The notes below the pieces were generated by a model. The model did not search any database and had not been told where the DNA came from. It worked only from the letters and a program-made list of their open reading frames with translations. DNA of 64,000 nt from Selaginella moellendorffii. Lineage: Eukaryota; Streptophyta; Lycopodiopsida; Selaginellales; Selaginellaceae. Of the stretch, positions 33,231 to 44,000 are shown piece after piece. Positions within the stretch are counted from its first letter, which is position 1. Each line of letters opens with the position of its first letter. Location of the stretch: assembly GCF_000143415.4 (NCBI RefSeq), contig NW_003314288.1, positions 737,711 to 801,710 on the forward strand, given 5' to 3'. Both the position numbers and the translations under genes were made by a program.

Positions 33231-36200
33231 ATTATCCCACTTGTAAAATAAGGTTTCCAAACCTTTATATAGTATATAAATATAACAAAATTCAATTGCA
33301 TTGAGGCACATGCCATTTTATTTTAAACAAGGAAATGTCTACTCAATCACTTCTCCTCCCCCTGCCACTGCTTCACCTCTCTCTTCTCCTTGTCATCGTC
33401 GTCCAATTTCTTTCCATCCTTTTAATATTGGCTCAGTTGCTCCGAGTCTAGGTGGAGCCCAAGTCCCCATTCAATCTTTACTTTCCCCTTATTAATAAAA
33501 CAACTTCGTAGACTTCCAATAACATGCTGTAACACTTCTAGTATAATGCAAATCCTCTCAAAGAATTGTCTTTTAATATTAATACAATGGCATGGAACCC
33601 CATGCCATAATAAGTTACATTTTTAAATAAATACATGCCATCTCAGATTGTTATTTTTTGCCTCCAACGCCTATACAATAATCTTGGAATTTCATCACTC
33701 TCCACACTATCAGGATTTAAACCCAATAGTAATGCCATCTCTTCTCTAATATGTCCACGCTCATGTTCAGTGGTCGAAGAACCCATCCGGTTGAGCAGAT
33801 TATGGAGATGCGGATAATGCTTGGCTAGACAATATACATGCCATAAATGATGACTGGTGTCTGTCCGATCAAATGGCTTCTGATATACCATTCCATCTGC
33901 CATTTGGTTGATTTCTGCAGCCACCTCCTGGACTGGCCGGTTCTCTATCACCATCGCTCCAAGCCGTTTTGCAAGGTCCCCCAGAACATACGGTTTCTTC
34001 TCCCTAGTTTCCATACTGCAAGAGATGGGGTGCACTGCATATGTGTGCGTGTTCGCTGCAGTTTTAATCGGCGAGTCATCGATGATGAGGATTTCACTTG
34101 AGCTAGCAGTCCGGTTCATCACTACAGCCTCTGGCTTGACGAAGATGGGCTTGCTACCCCTCACATGGACCATAGTCAAGCAATCCTCTTGCGTTAGGAG
34201 AAAGTCAAATGGTAATATTACTCGCGTCTGATTGTGCATCATCTGTAGCAACGTTAATGCATTGTGGCGCATCATGGATGTCCAAACTCCCAATTGCAAA
34301 TTGAACCCGGCCCTCTGTTTTAAGTGTCGCATGGTCATTATTAGATCCCGCAGTTTCTCCCGTGTGATTAATGTGAATCTGTCTCTTTTGACCAACTTGC
34401 GACCGCAGGCTTTGGAGGGTGCAATGACATTCGAGGACGAGCCACGCTCATGGGAGAAAAGGACACCGTTCAGATCAAAAACGATACAGTACCTTCGCCG
34501 TGACTCTGAAATGAAATGCGTCAGCATAAAAAATGGTATAAGTCAATTTTACCATCTACAATATTAGCGAATGTTGCTCCCGATGGTCGTTGAGAGGGTT
34601 TTGGTCGAGGAAACGTGAAGGGCGGAAATACTCTCCTCTGCAATGTGGGGTCAATCGCATCCGATGGCGTGTGGGCACATGCCATTTCAGCTGTAGACTC
34701 TGGTACAACTGGCTCAACAGTGGCATGGGGTGGTTCCGATGGCGTGTGATCACACGCCATTTCAGCTGGTGCCTCCGTTGGCAAAGTGGACATGACCGAA
34801 CAGGCAGCAGGGGCGGTGTAGGGAGGTTCCAACAGCGCGTAGTCAGACGATTGGGCACACGTTGAGTCCGTTGGAAATGAGGATACGACCGGCTCGGCGG
34901 CTGGGGCGGCCTCATGTGGGTCCAATGGCGCCTGGTCACCGTCAGTTGGATACGTGGACAAAATTGACTCAGTGGTATGGGCAGCATCAAGTGGAGCGTG
35001 GTCAGCTTGCTTGGCGTTGATATGGATAGTAGCCTCCACCAGCTCTGATGACTCTTGCAGCCAAGTAGAGTCCACTGGCGGATCCATATGCATGTCCAAA
35101 TATCTCCCTTCGATTGAGATGGTATCCTCCCGTGCTACTAAAAACAAACTCATTAGCACATTGAATCGACTATACTGTATTTACCATCAACTGTTATTGA
35201 GGAACTAGGACCGATATCACTTGGGCGCACTGCTGATTCTGAAGGATTGGACATACGTTTCGACCCTTGCTTGGCACTATCCTTCCTCGACACTAAAGGC
35301 TAGAGTTTGTAAATTCAACTGAATAATCTCTACTTACCATTTGCTCTGCGACCTACATGGACAATGTTAGAAATGGTAAAAGGTTAGGAATGGATGTACT
35401 ATTATTTACCTGATGGTTTGTCTTGTATGACCTTCCTCCGCTGCTCTTTGGCCACCTCAGGCTGGCCATCGTCGTCATCATCGTCGTCGTCGTTATTGTG
35501 ATCGTCACCATTGTGAGGACCATCCAAGTCCTCTTCGTCCTCCTCTTCTTCGTCCTCCTCTTCTTTGTCCTCCTCTTCGTCCTTCTGCTCTTCCTGCTCA
35601 TTATCTTTCTCTGGCTCCTCATCCCCCTCCTGCATTTCTTCCATAGGCTGCTCAGGCTGGATGGCTTGTTCTTCCAGGACCATCTTGGGAAAATCATCTG
35701 GCCGAGTCTCCATCTCAAAATACAAGACATCCATAGCCTGTTTTAGTGCGTGACCTAGGACCGTATCCTCACCCGACTGTCTTAACATGGTTTCTGCACG
35801 TTCTTGCACCCTTCGAAGACGACGAGATGAGAAAAACGTGGCCCTGACTTGAAAAGCTTCCCTCATCCATTGTACCTCTCCATTGAGATTGGGGAAGGGG
35901 AGTCCGCCATAGGAATCTGAGTCATGAGGTGGTGACTGCCTGCTTTCACTCAGCCCTTGATCTGCAATGAATGGCATGAGCACACACGCCATAACCGCGA
36001 GGCACACACGCCATAACCGCTCTTCTTTAGCTTCAGATTCGGCTTGTTCACCTTGACAATGAGATTTATTATACAACCAGATGGACTCAGTCTGGACACA
36101 AAGTCACCGCGCTAGTCACCATGCCCCAGATATGTCTAGGCCCTGGACAAAAAACATATAATTTCACGTCATTTTCAAATACTTGAAAATTTGTACCTAG

Positions 36201-36243
36201 TCCCATTTTACTGAATAAATCCCACTTTAACGAACTAGAGCTT
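33201..36243. mobile_element. Candidate TIR transposon enclosing the HAD phosphatase gene
   Basis: The 24 bases at 33201-33224 are the reverse complement of 36220-36243 with one mismatch (core CCCACTTTAACGAA). The four bases ACTG directly flank both outer ends (33197-33200 and 36244-36247), as a target duplication would. The enclosed 3.0 kb holds one intact gene. No transposase is inside, so it would be non-autonomous, or the arms may be shared promoter elements. Confidence 0.5.
33643..36076 (-). CDS. Five-exon protein with C-terminal FCP1/NIF-type HAD phosphatase domain
   Basis: Exons 36076-35410, 35352-35338 (15-nt microexon), 35292-35185, 35137-34553 and 34505-33643 join across four GT-AG introns of 45-57 nt into one uninterrupted 745-residue frame. 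Exon 1 ends in a long acidic run of D and E. Exon 4 is built on loosely repeated units (AEMACDHTPSEPPH and AEMACAHTPSDAID). Exon 5 is a HAD domain: YCIVFDLNGVLFS has DxNG where FCP1-like enzymes have DxDG(T/V), then LGVWTSMMRHNALTLL, then ILIIDDSPIKTA with the acid pair of motif III. Families of this kind dephosphorylate phosphoserine proteins; asparagine for the second aspartate may weaken or abolish activity. The 5' start is uncertain because in-frame ATGs lie further in, including one at about 35992. It lies inside a 24-bp inverted repeat. Partners are unknown. Confidence 0.72.
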
Positions 36244-36247
36244 ACTG
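36220..36247 (-). repeat. Right inverted repeat with ACTG flank
   Basis: The plus strand reads TCCCACTTTAACGAACTAG and on into AGCTT, then ACTG. It is the inverse partner of the left repeat. Confidence 0.7.
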
Positions 36248-36799
36248 ACAATACTCAGATTCTTTAAATGTCAGTCTTGGAAATGGGGCTTTATAGTCAT
36301 AGCTTTCTTGTAAATATAAGAGCTTCTAGAATTTTAGATTATTATGTATACACATACTCTATCATTATGATGAATCCTACTTTGCTACACATATATTCTT
36401 TTCTACACATGCCAAATGTCTAGGGAAATAAATTGTAAGGAAATATAGACCACATTATAGTGGTAGAGCACATTGGCACACTACCATTCTCTCATGTGAG
36501 ATTACCTTTCAGTCTTGGAAATGTAGATAAAGTTGATTCTTTGATGTGATATTACTTTTGAGTCTTTCGAAAGATTTTGATTTCTTTTATCATTATTTAC
36601 AAACAATTCCCAAAAACTTTTAATGAGGATTCACTGCAAAATATACCTTGGTCTTATCATATAAGAGGATTGCGATATAGGCAAGCAATAGAGTTTTTAA
36701 TATGAATTAATATGTAAAGTACAAATATCATGGAAAGTTTTATGAAGTAAATTTCTTGGTGCTTTTTGCTGTGCTATTCATTTCTTCATTTCTCTTGCT

Positions 36800-37038
36800 C
36801 TAGACTGTTGTTTTAGAAGTAACAAGAGCATTTTTATCAATCGTGATAATGGTCTCCACATTCCCAGATGGGTAATAAAGACCAGGAATGTAATATGGAG
36901 GTTGTGGTAGTGAAACAAAATTAACATTCTCACATTCCTTTGCACTACAACTCTTACTCACAGATCATGTATTTTCCTTGCTTCCCATCTTCTCAAGAAC
37001 CCTAAAAAATCTTTTGAATGAAGGAATAGTATCTACAA
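36800..37038 (-). pseudogene. Unassigned 3' terminal exon, truncated
   Basis: After a good acceptor (TTTTACAG on the minus strand, ending at 37039) one frame reads VDTIPSFKRFFRVLEKMGSK, then LPQPPYYIPGLYYPSGNVET and ends at TAG (36800-36802). One TGA interrupts it. Codon choice and the splice acceptor look genuine, but no family is recognised. Upstream exons would lie at higher coordinates and are lost at the gag/PPR junction near 37284. Confidence 0.4.
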
Positions 37039-37283
37039 CTGTAAAAGTATTCTAAATATTAAGTAGTCAAATCAAAATATGACACCTGTAACAGTTGTCA
37101 TAATAAAATAATATAGTTTTATAAAAGATAGGTTCTTATGAACTTTGTCTTTTTTAAACAATTCAATCTTATAGAAACTTTTAACTTAGATATTTACGTA
37201 TTTTAATATTTTAAAGTTTGCTAGAACCTTCATTTGTTCAATTTAGATCTCCTTTTTAATATTTCTTATTGACTATATTGACT

Positions 37284-37375
37284 TGTTGAGGCACTCCAAG
37301 CTGGTTGTGGTGGCACTCCAAATAAGCCTTCCTTCGTGGATTGATTCAAGATTCCAACCTTTTTCAGTGATGGTG
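37284..37375 (+). pseudogene. Gypsy gag scrap fused to PPR gene
   Basis: This 92-base piece is nearly identical to 46089-46180, the start of gag in the 46-kb gypsy element (GTTGAGGCACTCCAAGCTGG through TTTTTCAGTGATGGTG). It ends exactly where PPR coding sequence begins, and the frame reads through the join. Confidence 0.85.
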
Positions 37376-38628
37376 ATTTTCCACTCCATGGGAACTCGGA
37401 GTGTTGTGTCTTACACCGCGATCATCCAGGGCTGCAACACGAACGGGCGAGCTGAACTTGCTCTGGAGTACTACTCTGCCCTGAGAGCTGATAACACCAT
37501 TCAAGCTGATGCTTGCACCTACACTTGCGTCCTTGTTGCTTGCGGGAGTGTGATGGCGATCAAGCTCGGGAGGGAGATTCACCAGCTGGCGAAGCATAAA
37601 GGGCTGCTGAAAAACAATCCAGTTCTGGGCTCCAGCCTGGTGAGAAATGCGGCGATGTTGATTCTGCTCAGGAAGCGTTTGACGAGTGCCGAGCTCGGAA
37701 CGACACGGGTCTCTGGAACTCTCTCATACAGGCTTACACTCTCCAGGGCCGATCGATCGAGGCCTTGGAGCGTTTCTATTCCATGACTCAGGAGGAGGGC
37801 TGTAAAGCTGACGATGTGAGTTTTGTCTCGGTGTTGAACGCTTGCAGCCATGGTGGTCTGGTCGGGAAAGGAAGGCAGCTTCTGGATGAAATGCCCAAGC
37901 AGTATGGAGTCAAGCCACGTCTGGAGCATTATGTGTGCCTGATCGATATGCTCGGGCGAGCTAACCTCCTCGACGAAGCTGTGAGAGTTCTCAGAGCCAT
38001 GCCTTTTGAAGCGGATGCAGTGGTTTGGACGTCCCTGCTCGGAGCCTGCCGGAAGTGGAAGAATTACACGATTGGCAAACTCGCGTTTGAGCGTCTTGTG
38101 GAGATGGATCCCAAGAGCGGCACGCCCTACGCATTGATGGCCAATATATTTGGAAACCTGGGGATGCTCAGTGAAAGGGCTGCTGTTGTGGAGAGAATGA
38201 GAGGTGAAGGCAGCTTCAGGGAGCCCGGGAGAAGCTGGTGGACGGATGTTAGCTCAGGAAAAGTGCATTCTTTTTCTGTCGGGGATAGGAGTCACTCACA
38301 GAGCGACGAGATTGCGGCCAAGCTCAAGCAATTGCTGCTGAGAATGAAAGAGGAGGGGTACGCGAGCGATGTGATCAACGATCTAAAAGACATGCCCGAG
38401 GAAGATCACCTGTGCGGCCACAGTGAGAAGCTTGCGCTGGGGTGTGCTCTGGTGAACTCGCACCAGAAGGAGACCATCAGAATCGTGAAAAATCTCCGAG
38501 TTTGTGACGATTGCCATGCGGCCACTACTCTCATCTCTAAGCTGGAAAAAAGGCTAATCATCTGCAAAGATGCCAGTCGGGTTCATGTGTTCCAGGATGG
38601 CAGATGTTCCTGTGACAACTACTTTTGA
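37376..38628 (+). pseudogene. DYW-class pentatricopeptide repeat protein, 5' truncated
   Basis: PPR-DYW proteins bind organellar RNA and direct C-to-U editing. Only the last repeats remain: FHSMGTRSVVSYTAIIQG, then VSFVSVLNACSHGGLVGKGR, then VVWTSLLGACRKW. The E region and a DYW deaminase domain follow. The deaminase zinc residues are visible in HSEKLALGCALV and VCDDCHAATTLIS. The protein ends GRCSCDNYF instead of the usual D-Y-W. The 5' end is replaced by a gag fragment, and a frame break near 37650 (about ten bases missing before AAATGCGGCGAT, which normally encodes KCGD) splits the two open pieces 37283-37786 and 37765-38628. No introns, as usual for this family. GC content is much higher than in the flanks. 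Confidence 0.9.
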
Positions 38629-39170
38629 AAACATGTCAGTGCTCTTTCTTGCAGTTATTCCTGGTTTTAAACCCTCCATGAGTCAAGCAGAAACATGGGC
38701 CGCTGAGTGAGCATGCCTCGTCAAAGTACCGCCGTCAACCTGAACTTCATGGAGAAAAAATTAACATTTAAAAGTTAAAACTATGCAAAAGGAGGATGAC
38801 ACGTTGTCTTAAATTTAAATTTCTTTTTGGTGAATGCTGACTAAACCTACCAATAGGTGCCCCAAAACGGAGCGCCCAGATTCAGATAATAAGCCTTAGT
38901 ATGAAGACTTGCCGGTACCCAACTTTGGTTTTGTGCTCCTAGAGCACGTTGAAGATGTGTGGAAGCTGGTGACGACAGCATTTGTTTCTTGCGACGTACT
39001 CAACAGTTCCTTGGCGACGTCTTCCTTCCAGATTTTTTGAGCTTTTCGTGAGTGGTGACCTGCTTGCTCTCTCCTGTGACGACTTCTTCCAGCCTCTGGT
39101 GCCCAACCCCAAATACACCAAAGAAGTGTGTATAAGAAGAGTAGAAACAAATTAAGAAATTTAAATTAAA
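38629..39170. other. PPR 3' flank, no recognised gene
   Basis: The first part is probably the native 3' UTR of the PPR gene. 38890-39120 is more GC-rich, and on the minus strand could encode a basic peptide (THEKLKKSGRKTS), but nothing recognisable. The sequence then meets the LTR at 39171. Confidence 0.4.
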
Positions 39171-39904
39171 TGCAAGGGGTTCCAAAAGTATAGTAGGGAT
39201 AGTGAGGTCTAGGAACTAGTCTTGAAAGAACTCTCCAGTGGTGCTTCCAAACTGACTTGAGGTTGAGATTGGGGCTGAGGGGCCTTGGATAGGAGTGAAC
39301 ATGGATTCGGGTGGTGCCGAAAGGGCCACCCAAGGAAGTGTTCAAGAGCAACTCCCACTCTCAAAAGGGAAACCAACTGCAGTGCTCTTGGCTCATATGG
39401 AATGGTGCCCCACTTGAGTACCTTGTGGCTCATTGGTCCTCCCTCTTCCTAGGGGCTTGGGCCTTCCCTTCAGGATTGAAGTGGGGGGGTAAAGGTACTC
39501 ATACCGGGGTGTCAGGCCACAGTGTTTTCCCCCGGTATCCCGAAGCAAGTGTTGCACCCAAGACTTGGGATTTAGAAGGTCCCATGATCAAGTCTTGTTG
39601 TACCAAGGGATGTTAAGAACCTGGAGGTTTGGTGTGCTTGGCTGCTTAAGCCTGCAGGGAGTGTAGCCGAACCTTAAGTCTAGTCTAACCCAAGGAGGGG
39701 GATTGGGAGAGATTTGGGAATCTGTGGATGGATGGCTAATGCTCCGTTGCTCGTGCAGTGAGTAGCTGAAACCAAGTAGGACCAAGTAGGAATTGGTACA
39801 ATAGGTGGGAACCTTGGCGAGGGAACTTAGCAAAAGCCAAGGCAGTGTTGGTCGGATAGACAAGGTAAGCTGAAAAATTGGAAAGGAAAAATTTGTGGCT
39901 TACA
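39171..39904 (+). repeat. 5' LTR
   Basis: 734 bases, TGCAAGGGGTTCC...GTGGCTTACA, with TG and CA ends. It aligns with 45351-46057 throughout. Confidence 0.92.
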
Positions 39905-39907
39905 ATT

Positions 39908-39920
39908 TGGTATTGGAGCC
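39908..39920 (+). promoter_or_regulatory. Primer-binding site
   Basis: TGGTATTGGAGCC lies four bases inside the 5' LTR and resembles TGGTATCAGAGCC, the site complementary to plant initiator tRNA-Met used by many LTR elements. Confidence 0.75.
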
Positions 39921-39963
39921 TTTTCCTCAGTTCTAGTGAAGGATAGAGGCGGATTGCTGGGAG

Positions 39964-41224
39964 ATGGCGAAGGCAGGGCGGAAATAAACCAAGGCAGAGA
40001 CGGAACCTCTTCCAGAGCTGGAGCCTCCGGTCAAACAAGAGGTTATGGATGAGGAATCTTTGCATGAGGACTCTAGTGAGGAAATTTCCAAATAGGAGTT
40101 CAGTGATGAGGTTCGGTCATCCAAGGCTAGATTGGATGTTCCAAAAGGACAATTGGCACAGACCAATGCCTTGTTGGAGACTTTTGTACGCAAGCTAAAG
40201 CGTGATAAAAAGCGGAAGAAAAGGCAAAAGATTGTTGATGCTGGCAGCACAGAAGGTGCGGACCCTTCAATAGGGACTGAAGACCGAAGTGGAATCAATC
40301 CCTCAAGCAGTTCCCAAGTACAAAACAAAGCCCCCACCGGTCTTCAAGGGAGTGAATAACTATAAGGTGGTGGAGGATTGGTTTTACAATATGGAGGACT
40401 ACTTTCGAGCGTTGCGGTTACCGAGGTCAGAGAAGGTCCCATGTGCAAAACCATACTTGGCAGATAATGCCAAGTTTTGGTGGAGAACAACAGAGGCCAA
40501 CGAAGGACTGATAGCCACTTGGGAAATGATGAAGGCGAGGATCCGTGCGACTTACGTTCCTCCGAATGCTACTCTATATCTAAGAGATGAGATGAGTAGG
40601 CTGAAGCAGACCGGAACCATTCAGGAGTATGTGAATGGGTTTATGGCAAAGGGGATACTTGTCACGGACATGGGGGATATGGATGCATTCCATGCCTTCA
40701 TATCGGGCTTGAAAACCTAGGCTTGCAGTGAAGTGATGCGTTGGAATCCAACCAACTACAAGGAAGCATTGGATGCGGCCATCAAGGTGCATTTCAATGA
40801 TAACCTGTGAAAGGGGAACACGACAGGGTTGGGGTCTACGTTTATCAAAAGGGCCAAACCAAGGGGAATGTATAGCAAAGGGAAATTCAAGAAGAGTTTC
40901 TCTAAGAATGAGTCCTCAGGGTTTCGAAAAGGCAAATCCGATAGGCTGCGAGCGAGTACATGGGGGAGTCAAACAAAAAGAGACAAACCCATAGATAAGA
41001 AGGTCAAGTCGGTTAGCAGCGTGGGAAACAACGTATGCTACAACTACGGTGAAGCAAGACACTTTTTGAGGGAATGTCCCTACCCGAAGAAGGCCAGAGC
41101 AAATATGGCCATTAAGTTGGGTGAAACCCAAATTGAGGTATGTGATCCAGTCTTTAGCTCAAAGTTACTCATTACACGAGCAACTTTGGTAGAGAGTTAT
41201 TCGCGACATCTACTAGCCCTTTGA
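39964..41224 (+). pseudogene. Chromovirus gag
   Basis: An acidic leader (40000-40110) and a basic coiled segment (KLKRDKKRKKRQK) precede the capsid domain: NYKVVEDWFYNMEDYFRAL, YLADNAKFWWRTTEANEGLI, LRDEMSRLKQTGTIQEYVNG. The knuckle CYNYGEARHFLRECPYPKK near 41040 has lost its second cysteine to tyrosine, a G-to-A change. Stops at 40095 and 40719 and a frameshift break the frame. Confidence 0.82.
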
Positions 41225-41740
41225 GGGAAGCTCAGAGGTAGCTTTGTTAAGATCCTTATTGACACGGGTGCTTCAGATAATTTTGTGGCTATAGACATAG
41301 TCCGGCAAGCCGGACTAACGGTCCAGCAGCTAGGTGAACCAAGGACTATAGAGTTTATTCAAGGTAGCAAAAGCACCAATGAGGTACTTCGACAAGCGAG
41401 AGTCGAAGTAGGGACATGGAAAGTAAACATGGATTTCACCGTGTTGGACATAGCAGGATTTGATGTGATCTTTGGGATGGATTGGTTCAATCATTTCATG
41501 GTAGCCCTGCATGGACAAGGTAGGAACCTTGTGGTACTAGCGAATGCCCAAGGAAGAAGATCCAGGGTGGAGGCCCAGGATTTAAAGGTAGGGCAATGCA
41601 AGGCCAAAGATTCCTGCCTAAACCTAGTGTCCACGAGAGGACAACTCACTAAAGGAACCAAGGTAGCATTTTTGTGCTTACTCTTGATGAAGAATGACAA
41701 AAAGATGGGAATAGAAGAAGTACCTTTAGTGATCTAGTGG
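41225..41740 (+). pseudogene. Chromovirus aspartic protease
   Basis: KILIDTGASDNFVAIDIVRQ carries the DTGA active site, followed by FTVLDIAGFDVIFGMDWFNH. It is read in the 41285-41737 frame after its upstream part, and ends at TAG. Confidence 0.82.
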
Positions 41741-43107
41741 GTGTTGGACAAGGTCCAAGATACCATACCAAAAGAGCTACCGGTGGGGTTGCCCCCCACA
41801 CGACTGATAGAACATAAGATTGAGTTGGTCGATGTTGCTGAGGTGGTGGTTCATCCCCCCTATCATTTGAACGAAAAAGAACTTGAGGAGCTTAAGCACC
41901 AATTAGAAGAGTTACAAAGGGTATGTTAGGTTGAGCAAGTTGCTATATAGGGCACTGGTGTTATTTGTGAAAAAGAAAGATGGATTTATGCGCATATGCA
42001 TAGACTACTGGTTGCTCAACAAGTATACAAAGAAGAACAAGTACCCTTTGCCAAGGATTGAGGATCTGTTCAATAGGTTAGGAAAGGCAAAATACTTCTC
42101 GAGGATTAACCTAAGGTCAGGATACTACCAAATCAGGGTAGCAAAGGAAAATGTCGAGAACACAACCTATTGAACAAGGTATTGGAGCTTTGAGTTTCTG
42201 GTGATGCCCTTCGGGCTATGCAATGCGCCGGCAACATTTTCGGCATTGATGAACCACATCTTTGTACCCTATTTGGATCACTTTGTGGTCATTTATATTG
42301 ATGACATCCTGATCTATAGCGAAACGCTAAAGGATCATGCCGAACACTTGACGAAGGTGTTTGAGAAACTAAGGGAACACCAGCTGTATACTAAAGAGAG
42401 CAAATGTGACTTTGCTTAACAAGAGGTAAAGTTTCTCGGGCATATGGTGGGCAAGGACGGGCTCAAGGTGGACTTTGAGAAGGTCCAAGCGATCCAGAAT
42501 TGGGAGTGACCATCGAATGTACATAAGTTGAGGGCGTTCTTAGGGCTATGCAACTACTATCGAAATTTTATCAAACAGTTTTCAAGAGTAGCCCTACCCT
42601 TAACAGACCAAACGGGAAAAGGGAAGATGGTATGGATAGCGGAATGCGAGGTAGCATTTATCCACGTCAAAGGGAAGTTGAGGAAAGGCTCCTGTGTTGG
42701 TATTACCAGACTTTGGTAAGGACTTTGAAGTAGAAATGGATGCTTCAGACTTTGCGTCAGGCACAGTTTTGAAGCAAGACAACCATCTAGTAGCATTCTT
42801 CTTGAAGAAGTTGGACAAGGCTCAACGGAAGTGGCTTGCCCACGAGAAGGAATTGTTTGCGGTGGTCATGGCACTCAAGGAGTGGCGACACTACCTTGGG
42901 AGACAATTCAAGGTTTACATAGACAATGTGGCAACAAAACACTTCTTGTCACAGCCCGACCTGAGAGGGAAACAAGGTCGATGGTCCAATGCTTTGGCCG
43001 TGTTGTTGAGGAATCTGGAGGCATGGGAAGCTCACCAGAGAGGTGAGCTACCAATAGAAGAGAAAACAGGCTATGCGGAATGCAATGGACTCATCTATTA
43101 CAAGTAA
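41741..43107 (+). pseudogene. Chromovirus reverse transcriptase-RNase H
   Basis: RT blocks are [77 protein letters not shown] and FLGLCNYYRNFIKQFSRVAL. RNase H follows with VEMDASDFASGTVLKQ, KLDKAQRKWLAHEKELFAVV and FKVYIDNVATKHFLSQPDL. It is interrupted by stops at about 41927, 42171, 42417 and 42508, most replacing tryptophan or glutamine, and a frame change near 42690. Confidence 0.87.
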
Positions 43108-44000
43108 ACGAGGGTGTACGTTCTAGAAGGGGAACTAAGGAAGGTAGCCTTAGAAGAGTGTTATGACGGACCTCTTGTGGGACACGGCAGAGTGCCCAAG
43201 ACGATGGGCTTACTTAAGAGGAAGTACCACTAGCCAGATATGGATAAGGACATCCAAGACTATGTAAAGATATGTCCAACATGTCAGTAGGTCAAAGCTA
43301 TGACTAAGGCTAGTGGGGGCTTGTTACAAAGCATCCCAATTCCAAATTATCCATGGAAATGTCTTACAATGGACTTCATCATGGGACTCCCCCCAAGTGA
43401 GGGGTTTGATGCGATATTCGTGGTGGTGGACCGATTTTCGAAGATGGCACATTTCATACCCACCACAACGAAAGTGGATGCAGAAGGTGTGGCGAAGCTG
43501 TTCGTCGAACAAGTGGTTCGAGTGCAGGGAAGGCCAGAGGAGATCATCTCAAATCAAGATAAGATCTTCACCAGCAGGTTCTGGAGAACTCTCCTAGAAC
43601 AGTATTGCATGAAATTCAGCATAGCCTATCACCCACAGACAGGTATTAAGTATTAAATCAAGTTGGATGGCACTAACACTTCTTGACAGATGGATAAATG
43701 GAAAGGGTGAATAGGCAGCTGGAGGATTATTTGTGATGCTATGTCTCCGGAGATCAGATTGATTGGGTAAGTCATTTGGGACTTGCAAAAATGTGCTATA
43801 ACAACTCAGCATAGTCAAGTATCGGGGTGAGTCCATGGGAAATCATTAATGGGCGAGCTATTGAAGGTTCTAAGGAACTTGGCATGGCGGAGTATCATGG
43901 AGAGTTACCCACAGTGGAGGCATTCACGGCGGAAAGACTCAACATTTGGAATCTAGTGAGGGATTCCTTGGAACAGGCTCAACAAAGGCAAACCAAGTAT
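43108..44000 (+). pseudogene. Chromovirus integrase
   Basis: The HHCC finger is partly readable (GHGRVPKTMGLLKRKY, then CPTCQ). The core has TMDFIMGLPPSEGFDAIFVV, VDRFSKMAHFIPTTTKVDAE, a degraded second acid near ISNQDKIFTSRFWRTLL, and AYHPQTGIKY, after which a roughly 30-base disruption splits the third-acid motif from MERVNRQLEDY-like sequence at 43700. Confidence 0.82.

Noticed and set aside
35423-35746. Leucine/valine-rich plus-strand frame
   Set aside because: It is the antisense of the acidic D/E run in the HAD gene exon 1; apparent membrane segments are an artefact of codon complement.
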